Shown in pieces: positions 45,625-55,097 of a stretch of 64,000 nucleotides of DNA (position 1 is the first letter of the stretch; each line of letters begins with the position of its first letter). Below the pieces are notes generated by a model. The model saw only the letters and a list, made by a program, of their open reading frames with translations, was not told the origin of the DNA and searched no databases. Position numbers and translations under genes: made by a program. Source of the stretch: Sulfurimonas lithotrophica (GTDB lineage: Bacteria; Campylobacterota; Campylobacteria; Campylobacterales; Sulfurimonadaceae); the NCBI RefSeq assembly GCF_009258225.1, contig NZ_CP043617.1:1860001-1924000 (forward strand), given 5' to 3'.

Positions 45625-46947
45625 ATGGGCAATAAACTCCACGTAGTCTCTTTAGGCTGTAATAAAAATCTTGTTGACACGGAAGTTATGATGGGAAGAT
45701 TAAAAAACTTTTCTTTAACTGATGACAATGCAGATGCAGATGTAATAATAGTAAATACTTGTGGCTTTATAGATGCAGCAAAAGAGGAGTCCGTAAATAC
45801 AATTTTAAACCTTCACGATGCAAGAAAAGAAGACAGCATTTTGGTTGTTGCAGGATGTTTAAGTGAACGTTACCGTGAAGAACTGGCAGAAGAGATGCCA
45901 GAAGTCGATATATTTACGGGAGTTGGAGATTATGAGAGGATTGATGAGCTTTTAGCTGCAAAAGAGAGCAGATTCAGCGATGAAGTTTATCTGATTGACG
46001 GAGCTGAACGTGTAGTAACCGGTTCAACTTACCATGCATATATAAAGCTATCCGAAGGGTGTAATCAGGCTTGTAGTTTTTGTGCCATACCTTCATTTAA
46101 AGGTAAACTAAACTCTCGTTCACTTGATTCTATTGCCAAAGAAGTCGAGTCTCTTGTCAAACAGGGATACTATGATTTTTCTTTTATCTCTCAAGACTCT
46201 TCATCTTACCTGCGTGATCAGAATATTCAAGACGGGCTTTCACTGTTAATTCAAAGAATAGAGCTGATAGAGGGCGTAAAAAGTGCAAGAATTTTATACC
46301 TATATCCATCGACTACAACTATAAAACTACTTCAAAATATTGGTAGGTCAAAAATTTTCCATAACTATTTTGACATGCCGATACAGCATATAAATGATGA
46401 TATGCTTCGCATCATGAAACGTGGTTTTGGAAAAGATAAGACCATTGAACTGCTTGATTATATGAAATCACTTCCAAACTCGTTTATCCGCACAAGTTTT
46501 ATAGTAGGGCATCCCGGTGAAACAAGTGAGATGTTTGAAGAGATGAAAGAGTTTGCAGAAAACTTCGGTTTTGATAGAATAAATATATTTGAATACTCTG
46601 ATGAAGAAACGACTTTCGCATACGATATGAAAGATAAAAAAATAGATAAAGAGATTATCCATGATAGAGCAGAGATCTTAGCCGAAGTAAAAGCAGAAGT
46701 TTTACAAAAATCTCTTATGGCAGAAATCGGCAAGGAAGTAGAGTTAGTGATTGACGGAGAGAGTGATGAACATGAGTTTTTACTCTCTGCAAAAGAGCTT
46801 ATCTGGGCACCTGATATTGACGGTGAGATATATGTAAACGATAGAACCGACGATGAAGCTGAGCTTGAATTTGGAAAAGTTTATAAAGCCAAAATCACTT
46901 CTGTTGTAGGAGATATCCTCACTGCTACGGTTGATAATTCAAAATAG
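45625..46947 (+). CDS. rimO: Ribosomal protein uS12 methylthiotransferase RimO
   Basis: RimO is a radical-SAM enzyme that methylthiolates Asp88 of ribosomal protein S12. The 440-residue protein has the N-terminal UPF0004 domain (VVSLGCNKNLVDTEVMMG, INTCGF-like VNTCGF, VAGCLSERY), the radical-SAM motif CNQACSFCAIP, and a C-terminal TRAM domain. The GNKLHVVSLGCNKN start identifies RimO and not MiaB. The ATG two codons inside the GTG-initiated frame was chosen. tilS follows after 8 nt. Confidence 0.96.
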   Translation: MGNKLHVVSLGCNKNLVDTEVMMGRLKNFSLTDDNADADVIIVNTCGFIDAAKEESVNTILNLHDARKEDSILVVAGCLSERYREELAEEMPEVDIFTGVGDYERIDELLAAKESRFSDEVYLIDGAERVVTGSTYHAYIKLSEGCNQACSFCAIPSFKGKLNSRSLDSIAKEVESLVKQGYYDFSFISQDSSSYLRDQNIQDGLSLLIQRIELIEGVKSARILYLYPSTTTIKLLQNIGRSKIFHNYFDMPIQHINDDMLRIMKRGFGKDKTIELLDYMKSLPNSFIRTSFIVGHPGETSEMFEEMKEFAENFGFDRINIFEYSDEETTFAYDMKDKKIDKEIIHDRAEILAEVKAEVLQKSLMAEIGKEVELVIDGESDEHEFLLSAKELIWAPDIDGEIYVNDRTDDEAELEFGKVYKAKITSVVGDILTATVDNSK

Positions 46948-46955
46948 GTTCATTA

Positions 46956-47945
46956 ATGCTAAAAAGTGACGTTTTAGAACATCTAAAATCCTCTAAAAAC
47001 CTTTTAGCATTTTCCGCAGGAGTTGACTCAAGCGCACTTCTTTGTTTACTTTTAGATGCAAATATAAAGTTTGATATAGCTATCGTAGATTACGGCTTAA
47101 GAGTACAAAGTAAAGATGAAGTAGCTTATGCTAAAGAGCTTGCAGATAAATATAATATTAAATGTTTTATTCACAAAGCTGAAAAAATAGATACGAACTT
47201 TGAAGCATCTGCAAGGAAGATTCGTTACGATTTTTTTGAGAGTCTGATACAAGATAATGGCTATGACAATCTTCTTACGGCTCATCATTTAGGCGATAGA
47301 TTTGAGTGGATGCTTATGCAGTTTTGCAAGGGTGCAGGCTGTGCAGAACTAAGTGGCATGAAGAGTGTTCAAAATAAGAAAAACTATAAGCTTATCCGTC
47401 CACTTTTGCATTTAGACAAAAGTGAGCTTTTAGAGTATCTAAAAAATAATAAGATTAAATATTTTGAGGACAAAAGTAACTTCGATGAGAGTTATACAAG
47501 AAACAGTTTCAGACATGGATATACAAATCCTTTAATTTCAGAGCATCTAGATGGAATCAAAAAAAGTTTTGAATATATAGATGCCGATATAGATGCACTT
47601 ATTATAGAAACCGATTTAAATGTAAAAAATGATTTTGCCTATTTTATATCTACAAAAAACAAGCGCTCAGATATATATGCAATTGATAAGTATTTAAAAT
47701 CACAAAACTATATGTTAAGTGCGAATGAGAGAGAGCTTTTAAAGACAAATAATACTTTAGTAGTCGGAAGAAAATTTGTAGTTAATTTTCACAAAGAGTA
47801 TATATTTATAGCACCATATATAGATAAAGATACAAAAATGTCAAAAGAGTTTAAAGAAAGAATGAGAAAACTTAAAATAGAGCCAAAACTAAGAGCTTAT
47901 TTCTATAATCACTTAGAAGTATTTGAATCTTTAGAGTTAGAATAA
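46956..47945 (+). CDS. tilS: tRNA(Ile)-lysidine synthase
   Basis: TilS adds lysine to C34 of tRNA-Ile(CAU). The 329-residue protein has the PP-loop LLAFSAGVDSSALLCLL (SAGVDS in place of SGGxDS), LTAHHLGDRFEWMLMQ and YFEDKSNFDESYTRNSFRH, the TilS signature. It lacks the second C-terminal domain of E. coli TilS, which is normal for short forms. Its 3' end overlaps the convergent PilO-like gene by 37 nt. Confidence 0.95.
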   Translation: MLKSDVLEHLKSSKNLLAFSAGVDSSALLCLLLDANIKFDIAIVDYGLRVQSKDEVAYAKELADKYNIKCFIHKAEKIDTNFEASARKIRYDFFESLIQDNGYDNLLTAHHLGDRFEWMLMQFCKGAGCAELSGMKSVQNKKNYKLIRPLLHLDKSELLEYLKNNKIKYFEDKSNFDESYTRNSFRHGYTNPLISEHLDGIKKSFEYIDADIDALIIETDLNVKNDFAYFISTKNKRSDIYAIDKYLKSQNYMLSANERELLKTNNTLVVGRKFVVNFHKEYIFIAPYIDKDTKMSKEFKERMRKLKIEPKLRAYFYNHLEVFESLELE

Positions 47946-48445
47946 ACTTTCATCTGAAAAGATGAGTTTATAACCTCCCCTTCACGCTTAAAGTCTATTG
48001 GAAAATTAACCGCTACAATCCAATCACTTTTATTTACCTCATCCAAAAACTTATAAAATGTTGCAGGCGAGCTTATTTTTGAACTTGTTTTAACGTTATA
48101 TACGCTGAAACCGTCTTCTTTTTCTAAATTTTGAGCTTTTGTTAATTCAAGCGTGTTAAATAATGCTTTATATTTCTTTATAAACCTGTCTTGATCAAAG
48201 ACTGTATCAAATGCCGTTATTATATGTCTGTTATCAGCCTGCAGTATTTTTAGTTCTTCAAAAGTTTGTGCTTCAAAATCTTGATATCTTTTTAAATCTC
48301 TGTACTCTTTACCAAGCTGAACCCGTTGTATTCTATACTTTTTCCCCTCAGGTATCAAAGCTAAAAAAGAAAATAATAAAACAAATACTAAAAGTATTAT
48401 CGATAATATTAAAATATATATACTCTGTCTCGAGATATTATTCAT
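47909..48445 (-). CDS. PilO-like inner-membrane protein
   Basis: The 178-residue protein has one N-terminal membrane segment (about 9-31), a coiled-coil stretch, and a small alpha/beta domain (NKSDWIVAVNFPIDFKREGEV), the layout of PilO/GspM alignment proteins. It is the last gene of the overlapping operon. Together with the next two genes it probably forms the inner-membrane platform of a type IV pilus-like or Cts-like DNA-uptake machine. The assignment rests on architecture and order. Confidence 0.6.
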   Translation of the reverse strand: MNNISRQSIYILILSIILLVFVLLFSFLALIPEGKKYRIQRVQLGKEYRDLKRYQDFEAQTFEELKILQADNRHIITAFDTVFDQDRFIKKYKALFNTLELTKAQNLEKEDGFSVYNVKTSSKISSPATFYKFLDEVNKSDWIVAVNFPIDFKREGEVINSSFQMKVYSNSKDSNTSK

Positions 48446-48992
48446 CTTTTTTCTCCGAATCCGATTCTACACTAGATTCACTTAACTCATCTTCATTCAT
48501 ATAGTTTGTTGAAACAAATCTAAGCCAACCGCCTTCAGTCGGATAAAAACTACTATATGTTTCATGAAATATTGAACGCAAAGGTGCATGAAGCATAAAG
48601 TTATATACATCCTTATTTGGTGTAATACCGTAAAGAACTAAACCGTTTTTTAAAAGCTTAGCTTGTGAAAGCGTTATTCTTTGCGGTACTAGATCAAACA
48701 GGTTTTTAATAGAGTCTTTTAAAACAGAATTTTGTGTAAATATTTTTGCGGATGTTATATTTTGCTGTTCGATATAAGCTATTTTTGATTCCATATCTTT
48801 GATGTTTTTTTGCAGATTTGTTTTTTCCATAGCAATATTTTGCTTATCTTCTAAAAATTTCATATCTTTATATAGAAGAAAAATATATGTACCTAAAAGC
48901 ATAAAAAGACTAATGGAAAAAAATGCAAACAAAAGTTTCATCTCAGCCGTCAGCAAAGATTTTTTACGAGGTTTTATATAAGAATATCTCAT
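48438..48992 (-). CDS. PilN-like inner-membrane protein
   Basis: The 184-residue protein has a short basic cytoplasmic N-terminus, one membrane segment (about 20-42), a coiled coil, and a compact periplasmic domain with LFDLVPQRITLSQAKLLKNGLVLYGIT, which resembles the PilN/GspL fold. The tail is acidic and Ser-rich. It overlaps the PilM-like gene by ATGA and the PilO-like gene by 8 nt, so the three are translated together. Confidence 0.65.
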   Translation of the reverse strand: MRYSYIKPRKKSLLTAEMKLLFAFFSISLFMLLGTYIFLLYKDMKFLEDKQNIAMEKTNLQKNIKDMESKIAYIEQQNITSAKIFTQNSVLKDSIKNLFDLVPQRITLSQAKLLKNGLVLYGITPNKDVYNFMLHAPLRSIFHETYSSFYPTEGGWLRFVSTNYMNEDELSESSVESDSEKKDE

Positions 48993-50011
48993 TTCTTCTC
49001 CGCCTTGGCAAGTTCACTTAATTCCTGTGCTATATCCATTTTTCTGATAAATACACTTAAAAACATCTCTTCTTCCAAAAACTTTTTAAATTCATTACTG
49101 AGACCGATTCCATCGGCTACATAAACACTTTGTATAAACTTACTCTCAAACTTTGAATCTTTATAAAAAGTATTAACGGCACTTTGGATAAGTGAAAACC
49201 TATGATAATCTTCGCCAAAACTATTTTGCTCTACAGAGTCTTCCATTTGCTTATCACTCATTGACAGATGTTCCTCATGTTCATCCGAAGCATCAAAGTC
49301 ATCCATATCGTCAAATGTTTCTAAATCATCCAATTCATCTATTTCATCCAAACCTTCTATATCGTCAACATCTATATCTTCTAAATCGACACTATTATTT
49401 TTTATATCATCTAGTATCAGTTCTTCATCATCATCAACATCCATTATAAGTTCATCATTGGAATCATCATCTTTTTGCATATCCAACAAAGATGCAAATA
49501 AAAGTTTTGAACTCTCAAACACACTTAATGCCATATAGTCTTCATTTACCAAAATAAAGAGTGATATTTCACCTTTTGTTTTATCGGCAAAAAATTTATG
49601 AAGCATATGAAACGGCGAAAAAATAAAATCTAAGCCTGTTTTTTTATATCTTCCCTGAATATCCAATAAATCTAATTTCGATGTATAATAAGACCATTTA
49701 TCATCTACACATATTTGTTCAAATTCTTCTAAAGTACAATACTTTTTTATTTCATGATGCGAACAGGTAGGAGCTGCACCTTGGGTGAGTGATGGGTCTA
49801 AAATAGATACATAATTTATGGGAGAACGACTTATGAAAGTTTTTATATATTCATATATTTCACTTTTATTTGAAGTATTAAATATCTCTTCATAATTATT
49901 GCTTAGACCTTTATAATCTATCTCCTCTACGTAAATACAAGTATCTTTGGAGCTTTGCACTATATTTATATATATATTATTATAAAGATAAGTTTTGAAT
50001 TTACTCAGCAC
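48989..50011 (-). CDS. PilM-position protein with an acidic linker
   Basis: A 340-residue soluble protein. The N-terminal 175 residues and the C-terminal 75 (FSLIQSAVNTFYKDSKFESKFIQSVYVAD) look like the two halves of a divergent actin-like or GspL-cytoplasmic fold, as expected for PilM. Between them residues 181-248 are a low-complexity acidic stretch in which 36 of 68 residues are Asp or Glu. I see no nucleotide-binding motif. The call depends mainly on its place before PilN- and PilO-like genes and may be wrong in detail. Confidence 0.6.
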   Translation of the reverse strand: MLSKFKTYLYNNIYINIVQSSKDTCIYVEEIDYKGLSNNYEEIFNTSNKSEIYEYIKTFISRSPINYVSILDPSLTQGAAPTCSHHEIKKYCTLEEFEQICVDDKWSYYTSKLDLLDIQGRYKKTGLDFIFSPFHMLHKFFADKTKGEISLFILVNEDYMALSVFESSKLLFASLLDMQKDDDSNDELIMDVDDDEELILDDIKNNSVDLEDIDVDDIEGLDEIDELDDLETFDDMDDFDASDEHEEHLSMSDKQMEDSVEQNSFGEDYHRFSLIQSAVNTFYKDSKFESKFIQSVYVADGIGLSNEFKKFLEEEMFLSVFIRKMDIAQELSELAKAEKK

Positions 50012-50864
50012 TATTTACTCCGCAAAGAGGATGTGAATTATTATAGTTTTGTTTTTTAAGAGCCGAACCTAATTTTGTATAAATCTGAGTAGTTGCCATA
50101 GATGAATGACCTAGAAGTTCACTTACATCAGCTATAGGAGCATTGGCATTTAATAATTCCGTAGCATAAGAATGGCGCAACTGATGCGGGCTTACCTTCA
50201 AATTTATCCTTTTAAAAACTTTAGCAATAATATATCTTAGTGAGTTTTGGCTTAAAGCTTCATCATTTTTCTCAAAAAGAAACACTTTAGGATTATTATT
50301 TTGTATATAAGAATCAATATCGTCTTTTATATTTTTCAAAATAGGTATATCCCTTTGCTTAGAACCTTTACCCAACACTCTTACCCAACCCTCGCTTATA
50401 TCTTCTAGTTTTAATTTTTCTAGCTCAGATATACGAAGACCTAAGGTGTAAAGAAGACTTACTACCAAACTCTCTTGTTCATCAGCAAAAGAAAGTGCCT
50501 CAACTATGTGTTTGTGAGAGATAGGCTTTGGTAAAGTTTTTGCAACTTTAACACTACTGTCTGATTTTAAAACAATTTTCATTCCTTTTTCATTTAGATA
50601 CTCGCTAAATGAACGTATAGCCGATAATTTTTTTGATATTGTTTTTGAATTTAATTCTGATATTTTTAATCTGAAGGGCATCAAGTCAAAGATAATTTCA
50701 CCGTTTTCTTCTAAAATTTCTATATACGACAATGCTTCTCTTATTGCATCATTATAAGTTTTAATACTAAGATCGGAATAACCGCGAATATTTTCCAAAT
50801 ATTCACAGAAATCTTTGCGTTTTTTATCTATTAACTTTTTCAAGTAACTGCTCAAATCCGGCAT
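50001..50864 (-). CDS. Tyrosine recombinase, XerC/XerD-like
   Basis: A 287-residue site-specific recombinase with an N-terminal SAM-like core-binding domain and a catalytic domain carrying Arg in TLGLRISELEKL, Lys in GKGSKQRDIP, the HxLRH motif HQLRHSYATELL, His in LGHSSMATTQIYT and the nucleophile Tyr. It is shorter than the XerH of Campylobacter and Helicobacter (about 350), so it may be a distinct chromosome-dimer or accessory recombinase. It is embedded in an operon and not beside a prophage. Overlaps are 41 nt upstream and 11 nt downstream. Confidence 0.88.
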   Translation of the reverse strand: MPDLSSYLKKLIDKKRKDFCEYLENIRGYSDLSIKTYNDAIREALSYIEILEENGEIIFDLMPFRLKISELNSKTISKKLSAIRSFSEYLNEKGMKIVLKSDSSVKVAKTLPKPISHKHIVEALSFADEQESLVVSLLYTLGLRISELEKLKLEDISEGWVRVLGKGSKQRDIPILKNIKDDIDSYIQNNNPKVFLFEKNDEALSQNSLRYIIAKVFKRINLKVSPHQLRHSYATELLNANAPIADVSELLGHSSMATTQIYTKLGSALKKQNYNNSHPLCGVNSAE

Positions 50865-51279
50865 GATAATATGCTGCGTTTTCTACTAGTTCTTTATCTG
50901 TGATGACACTTGGGGCAAGCTTAACATATGCACTGTTCATAATCTCACATATTAGTCTGATTTTAGCTTTATCGGCTTCTTTGATATCATCTTTACTAAC
51001 AATCTCATCAATCTGCTTCATATACTCTTTTGCGTCTTTGATATAATTTACATACTTTAATGATGTTTTAGACTGTGCCATAATAGTAGCTGCCATACGA
51101 TTGTACAAATCTAATTCAAAAGCTTCTTTAGCATCTGCATAAGCTTCGTCATAATCACCCATTTCATAGTAATACTTAGCTTGTAGTGATTTTTGATATG
51201 AAGGATTAAAATAAAAATATAAAGCCATAAACAACACTGTAAACAATGAAAATAAAATTATTACAAGCTTAGTGTTCAT
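50824..51279 (-). CDS. Membrane-anchored TPR-like hypothetical protein
   Basis: The 151-residue protein has one N-terminal membrane segment (about 5-24) and a TPR-like helix pair (AKYYYEMGDYDEAYADAKEA), followed by further helices. No function can be assigned. It overlaps the DUF374 gene by 11 nt upstream and the recombinase gene by 41 nt downstream. Confidence 0.75.
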   Translation of the reverse strand: MNTKLVIILFSLFTVLFMALYFYFNPSYQKSLQAKYYYEMGDYDEAYADAKEAFELDLYNRMAATIMAQSKTSLKYVNYIKDAKEYMKQIDEIVSKDDIKEADKAKIRLICEIMNSAYVKLAPSVITDKELVENAAYYHAGFEQLLEKVNR

Positions 51280-51901
51280 GACTTAGTAATCCTTCTTTTA
51301 TAAGTTTTCTTGCCTCTTCAAATTCTAACTCGCTTACATCTATCGGCTCAGATATAAAATAGTTTAACTCTCCAAAAGGTTTTGGAACTATAAACTTATC
51401 CCAAGATTTTAATTGCCAATACTTACTCGGTTTAATTTCAACAAGTACTATTTTTTTCTTGGTTTTTTGTGCTATTGCTATTATACCATCATGTACTTGA
51501 TGTCTAGGACCTTTTGGACCATCTGGTGTAATTCCTATGTCGGAACCGCTCTTTATCTCTTTTATAGCTTGGATTAAAGCTTTTGCACCACCGCGTGTTG
51601 TAGAACCTCGAATCGTCCCAAAACCAAAAAAACCGAGTGTCTTTGCTATTAGTTCACCGTCAAAATGTTCAGATATAAAAAGTTTGACACTCGGTATTTC
51701 TTTATAACGCAGATAAGCATACGGAATCATCAACAACTCCCCGTGCCAACATGCCATAATAAAACTCTCATCCGTAAGAGTATCAGGTGCATGAAACTTT
51801 TTTTTATTGGTAAAATATAAAAACCTTATTATTAAAGATCCGATAAACGGTATAATTAAAAGGGCAAGTGACCTTTTTTGTTGCTTAGTTAACAATTTCA
51901 C
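51269..51901 (-). CDS. DUF374 lysophospholipid-acyltransferase-like protein
   Basis: The 210-residue protein matches the DUF374 family: [45 protein letters not shown], and [19 protein letters not shown]. It is related to the LpxL/PlsC acyltransferase clan, with WHGE in the place of the HX4D-type site. It likely acylates a lipid at the inner membrane. The start lies inside the miaB end (17-nt overlap). Confidence 0.85.
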   Translation of the reverse strand: MKLLTKQQKRSLALLIIPFIGSLIIRFLYFTNKKKFHAPDTLTDESFIMACWHGELLMIPYAYLRYKEIPSVKLFISEHFDGELIAKTLGFFGFGTIRGSTTRGGAKALIQAIKEIKSGSDIGITPDGPKGPRHQVHDGIIAIAQKTKKKIVLVEIKPSKYWQLKSWDKFIVPKPFGELNYFISEPIDVSELEFEEARKLIKEGLLSHEH

Positions 51902-53186
51902 CGCTTAAAATACTCCTACCTATTGAAGTAACTTTAACCTTTCTAAATTTACCTAAAAGTTCTTCACTTCCTTTAGCTTTTATTACCAGATTATTATCAC
52001 TTCTACCGCTTACATAACCATCGGCATTTAAATCTTCAAAATATACTTCATAAATATTTCCAAGCTTAGAAGCCATCTTTTCATCCAGATGCTTGGTATA
52101 TAAGTCTTGTAAAAATGTAAGCCTCTGTGAAGCGATCTCAGGATTAACTACATTTGTAAAATGCTCAGCTTCCGTTTCCGGACGGGCTGAATATTTAAAA
52201 GAAAATATCTGATCAAACTTTACTTTATCCATAACATCTATAGTATCGTTAAAATCTTCATCGCTCTCACCCGGAAATGCCACGATTATATCGGTGGAGA
52301 TGCTGACATCAGGTACCATTGAACGAAGTTTTTCTACACGGTTTAGAAACCACTCTTTAGAGTAACCGCGTTTCATATCTTTTAGTACTTTTGTACTTCC
52401 GCTTTGAAGCGGCATATGCATAGATTTACATATTTTTGGATTTTTTGCAAACTCTTCAATAAACTCATCATCCATATGAAACGGATGCGGAGATGTAAAA
52501 CGGATACGTTTTAATCCTTCTATTTTTGAGAGTTCCTGTAAAAGATTAGTAAAGTTGACTTTGTCATGTTTACCGCTAAAACGGCGACCGTAGTTATTTA
52601 CATTTTGACCAAGTAAAAATATCTCTTTTGCTCCACTGTTAACTGCACGGTTTGCCTCATCAACAATCAGGTTTAAAGGGATACTAATCTCTTCACCGCG
52701 TGTTTTAGGAACGATACAGTATGTACACTGTTTATCACAACCAATAGAGATATTTATATAGGCTTTATAAAGGGATGTTCTAAAATCTTTAAAAGCAAAT
52801 TCGCTCTCATCATAATTTATATCGACTTCTACTGCTTTTGGCTTATGTAAAACTTCTGTTATCTTACTTACATTTCTAGCCCCTAGGACAAAATCTACAT
52901 AAGGTGCACGTTTAATAATATCTTTTCCCAAGTGAGATGCCGTACAACCGCATACACCTATCTTAGCATTTTCTTTTTTCTTTTTGTTAAAAATGCCGAG
53001 TTCCGAAAAAAGCTTTGAGACCGGTTTTTCTCTAACCGAACAGGTATTAATAAGAATTAAATCTGCTTCTTTAAAGTCACCTGTTTGTGAAAAATTTTCT
53101 TTTTCATTTAACTCTGCCAACATATGTTCGGTATCACGCTCATTCATAGCGCAACCTAAAGTCTCAATAAATACCTTTTTACTCAA
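51885..53186 (-). CDS. miaB: tRNA-i(6)A37 methylthiotransferase
   Basis: MiaB is a radical-SAM enzyme that makes ms2i6A37 in tRNAs reading UNN codons. The 433-residue protein has [34 protein letters not shown], the radical-SAM motif [21 protein letters not shown], and a C-terminal TRAM domain. The start is TTG with AGAGAG upstream. In Helicobacter miaB is also flanked by the HP0268-type gene and a DUF374 gene, as here. Confidence 0.96.
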   Translation of the reverse strand: MSKKVFIETLGCAMNERDTEHMLAELNEKENFSQTGDFKEADLILINTCSVREKPVSKLFSELGIFNKKKKENAKIGVCGCTASHLGKDIIKRAPYVDFVLGARNVSKITEVLHKPKAVEVDINYDESEFAFKDFRTSLYKAYINISIGCDKQCTYCIVPKTRGEEISIPLNLIVDEANRAVNSGAKEIFLLGQNVNNYGRRFSGKHDKVNFTNLLQELSKIEGLKRIRFTSPHPFHMDDEFIEEFAKNPKICKSMHMPLQSGSTKVLKDMKRGYSKEWFLNRVEKLRSMVPDVSISTDIIVAFPGESDEDFNDTIDVMDKVKFDQIFSFKYSARPETEAEHFTNVVNPEIASQRLTFLQDLYTKHLDEKMASKLGNIYEVYFEDLNADGYVSGRSDNNLVIKAKGSEELLGKFRKVKVTSIGRSILSGEIVN

Positions 53187-53197
53187 TTAATACTCTC

Positions 53198-53443
53198 TTA
53201 GTCTATAATATGAACTTGGTACATATATTCGTTATCTGATAAACCGAATTTAACTTCATTCATATAAAAACCTTTACCTTTTTCTTCAAAATAATCTTGA
53301 AGTTCAAGCAAATCTTTATGAGAATTTTCTCTGTCAAAATAAAAAATTACACTACCGTTTTTTTCTACACTCTCTTCTATTTTTTTTATATCTGCTTTTT
53401 TAGGTTTTGCATCTAACTCTGTTCTTGCAAATTTTAAATCCAT
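53198..53443 (-). CDS. HP0268-family nuclease
   Basis: The 81-residue protein aligns with H. pylori HP0268, reported as a nicking nuclease with RNase activity: SVIFYFDRENSHKDLLELQDYFEEKG, and the final strand EYMYQVHIID. It is the first gene of the miaB operon and ends 11 nt before miaB, the same neighbour as in Helicobacter. Its cellular substrate is not known. Confidence 0.85.
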   Translation of the reverse strand: MDLKFARTELDAKPKKADIKKIEESVEKNGSVIFYFDRENSHKDLLELQDYFEEKGKGFYMNEVKFGLSDNEYMYQVHIID

Positions 53444-53611
53444 ATCTATATCCTTATGATTCTTTATATTGCTTGCATTATAGTAAAAAAGTGTTAAAAA
53501 ACCTATTAAAGATGATTTTTAACACTTTTTTGATATAATTGCGAACTTCATAAGAAATCCCAAAATTTTTATCATTGTTTTTTATGAACGACCTAAATTA
53601 AGGACTATACT

Positions 53612-54757
53612 GTGGAAAAAATATTAGATATTGTAGATGCTATTGCACATGAAAAAGGTTTAACTCCCCAAAAAGTAAAAGAAGCATTAAAAACTGCATT
53701 TATTCAAACTGCAAAACGTGTTATAGATAAAAATTTTGCATATGAAGCGACCATAAACGAAGATACAAAAACTATAGATTTGGTTCAAATAATCACGGTT
53801 GTTGCAGATGATGACGAAAGATTAAATGATGAAGAGATAGCACCTACACTGATGGCAATTTCTGAAGCTAGAGATTATGACGATCAAGTAGAACTCGATG
53901 ATCAGCTTCAAGTTCCGCATGACTTAGAAGAGTATGGCCGTACAGGTGCTTCACAACTTCACCGTGAAATAGAGTATCATGTTCAGCGTGCAGTAGAAGA
54001 CGACGTATATAACAAATATAAATCTAAAGTAGGTACACTTGTAAGCGGTCGTGTAACAAGTGTAGATTCTCAAAATTCTACATTTATAGAAGTTGATGAA
54101 ATTCGTGCCGTGCTTCCGATGAAGAGTCGTATAAAAGGTGAAAGCTTTGAAGTTGGGGATCACTTAAAAGCGGTTGTTCGACGTGTAAATATGGATAAAT
54201 ACGATGGAATAAGTATTGAACTCTCACGTACAAGCCCTAAATTTTTAGAAGAACTTTTAACGTTAGAGGTGCCTGAGATAAAAGACGGTGCGGTTATAAT
54301 TGAAAAATCTGCTCGTATTCCGGGACAACGTGCAAAAGTAGCACTTATTTCAACTCACCCGCAAGTAGATGCCGTAGGTTCTACGGTTGGGGTAAAAGGT
54401 GTTCGTATAAATGCCGTTAGTGCCGAACTTCAAGGCGAGAATATCGACTGTATAGAATATACGTCTATACCTGAGTTATTTTTAAGCCGTGTTATGAGCC
54501 CTGCTATTATATCTAGCGTGGAAATAGTTAAAGATGAAGATGGAAAAGCCGAAAAAGCTATCGTATCTCTTCCAGCTGATCAAAAATCAAAAGCAATCGG
54601 TAAAAGCGGTATAAATATTCGTCTTGCTTCGATGCTAACAGGGATGGATATCGAACTTAACGAAATTGATGGAGCTACAACTGATGAATCTGCCGAAGCA
54701 ATAGAAGCAGAAGAAAAGAAAGATGGTGTAGATGCACTAGAGGCACTGTTCTCATAA
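53612..54757 (+). CDS. nusA: Transcription elongation/termination factor NusA
   Basis: The 381-residue protein has the N-terminal RNA-polymerase-binding domain, an S1 domain (VGTLVSGRVTSVDSQNSTFIEV), and two KH domains (ISIELSRTSPKFLEELLTLEVPEI, ARIPGQRAKVALIS, AIGKSGINIRLASMLTG). It lacks the C-terminal acidic repeats of E. coli NusA, as is usual outside gamma-proteobacteria. The start is GTG with AAGGAC upstream. A TATAAT near 53534 suggests its own promoter. Confidence 0.96.
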   Translation: MEKILDIVDAIAHEKGLTPQKVKEALKTAFIQTAKRVIDKNFAYEATINEDTKTIDLVQIITVVADDDERLNDEEIAPTLMAISEARDYDDQVELDDQLQVPHDLEEYGRTGASQLHREIEYHVQRAVEDDVYNKYKSKVGTLVSGRVTSVDSQNSTFIEVDEIRAVLPMKSRIKGESFEVGDHLKAVVRRVNMDKYDGISIELSRTSPKFLEELLTLEVPEIKDGAVIIEKSARIPGQRAKVALISTHPQVDAVGSTVGVKGVRINAVSAELQGENIDCIEYTSIPELFLSRVMSPAIISSVEIVKDEDGKAEKAIVSLPADQKSKAIGKSGINIRLASMLTGMDIELNEIDGATTDESAEAIEAEEKKDGVDALEALFS

Positions 54758-54783
54758 TATTAATGAAAGAGAAACTAAATTCC

Positions 54784-54811
54784 TTTTAGAGGTCTGTTAA
54801 GACCCCTAAAA
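54784..54811. terminator. Hairpin after nusA
   Basis: TTTTAG-A-GGTCT and AGACC-C-CTAAAA form 12-bp arms with one mismatch and a GTTA loop. It lies between the ends of nusA and the secreted-peptide gene and probably stops both transcripts, although no separate U-tract follows. Confidence 0.65.
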
Positions 54812-54823
54812 CAGGTTATAACC

Positions 54824-54964
54824 TTATTTTGTATGAATATCGTTATTTGGATAGTTAGGTTTAGAAATACTTGAAGTCTTTGCTTCTTTGGTATCGTAGT
54901 GTACGATATTATCTGCTTGAAGGCTACCTAATAATAAAGCTGTCGCTAAAACAATTTTTTTCAT
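54824..54964 (-). CDS. Small secreted peptide, 46 residues
   Basis: A frame of 47 codons starts with a clear Sec signal peptide, MKKIVLATALLLGSLQA, followed by a 29-residue mature part (DNIVHYDTKEAKTSSISKPN and on to HTK). An AAAGGA ribosome site lies 6 nt upstream of the ATG. No Cys is present. It fills most of the gap between nusA and the permease gene. I do not recognise a family. Confidence 0.72.
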   Translation of the reverse strand: MKKIVLATALLLGSLQADNIVHYDTKEAKTSSISKPNYPNNDIHTK

Positions 54965-55000
54965 TTTTTATCCTTTGGTAAGAGCACATTATGCTCTAAT

Positions 55001-55033
55001 TTTTAATTCGGAGTAATTTTATCCGAATTAAAA
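55001..55033 (-). terminator. Terminator of the permease gene
   Basis: TTTTAATTCGGA and TCCGAATTAAAA are perfect 12-bp arms with a 9-nt loop. The element lies 65 nt after the permease stop in its direction of transcription, upstream of the secreted-peptide gene. Confidence 0.7.
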
Positions 55034-55097
55034 TATAATATCTATTTTTATTTTTAACTAATATAATTTAAAAGTTTTCTTTAAGCTAAAATCGTGT

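Noticed and set aside
49192-49449. His/Leu-rich plus-strand frame
   Set aside because: It is the reverse complement of the Asp/Glu-rich linker of the PilM-position gene, not a real histidine-rich protein.
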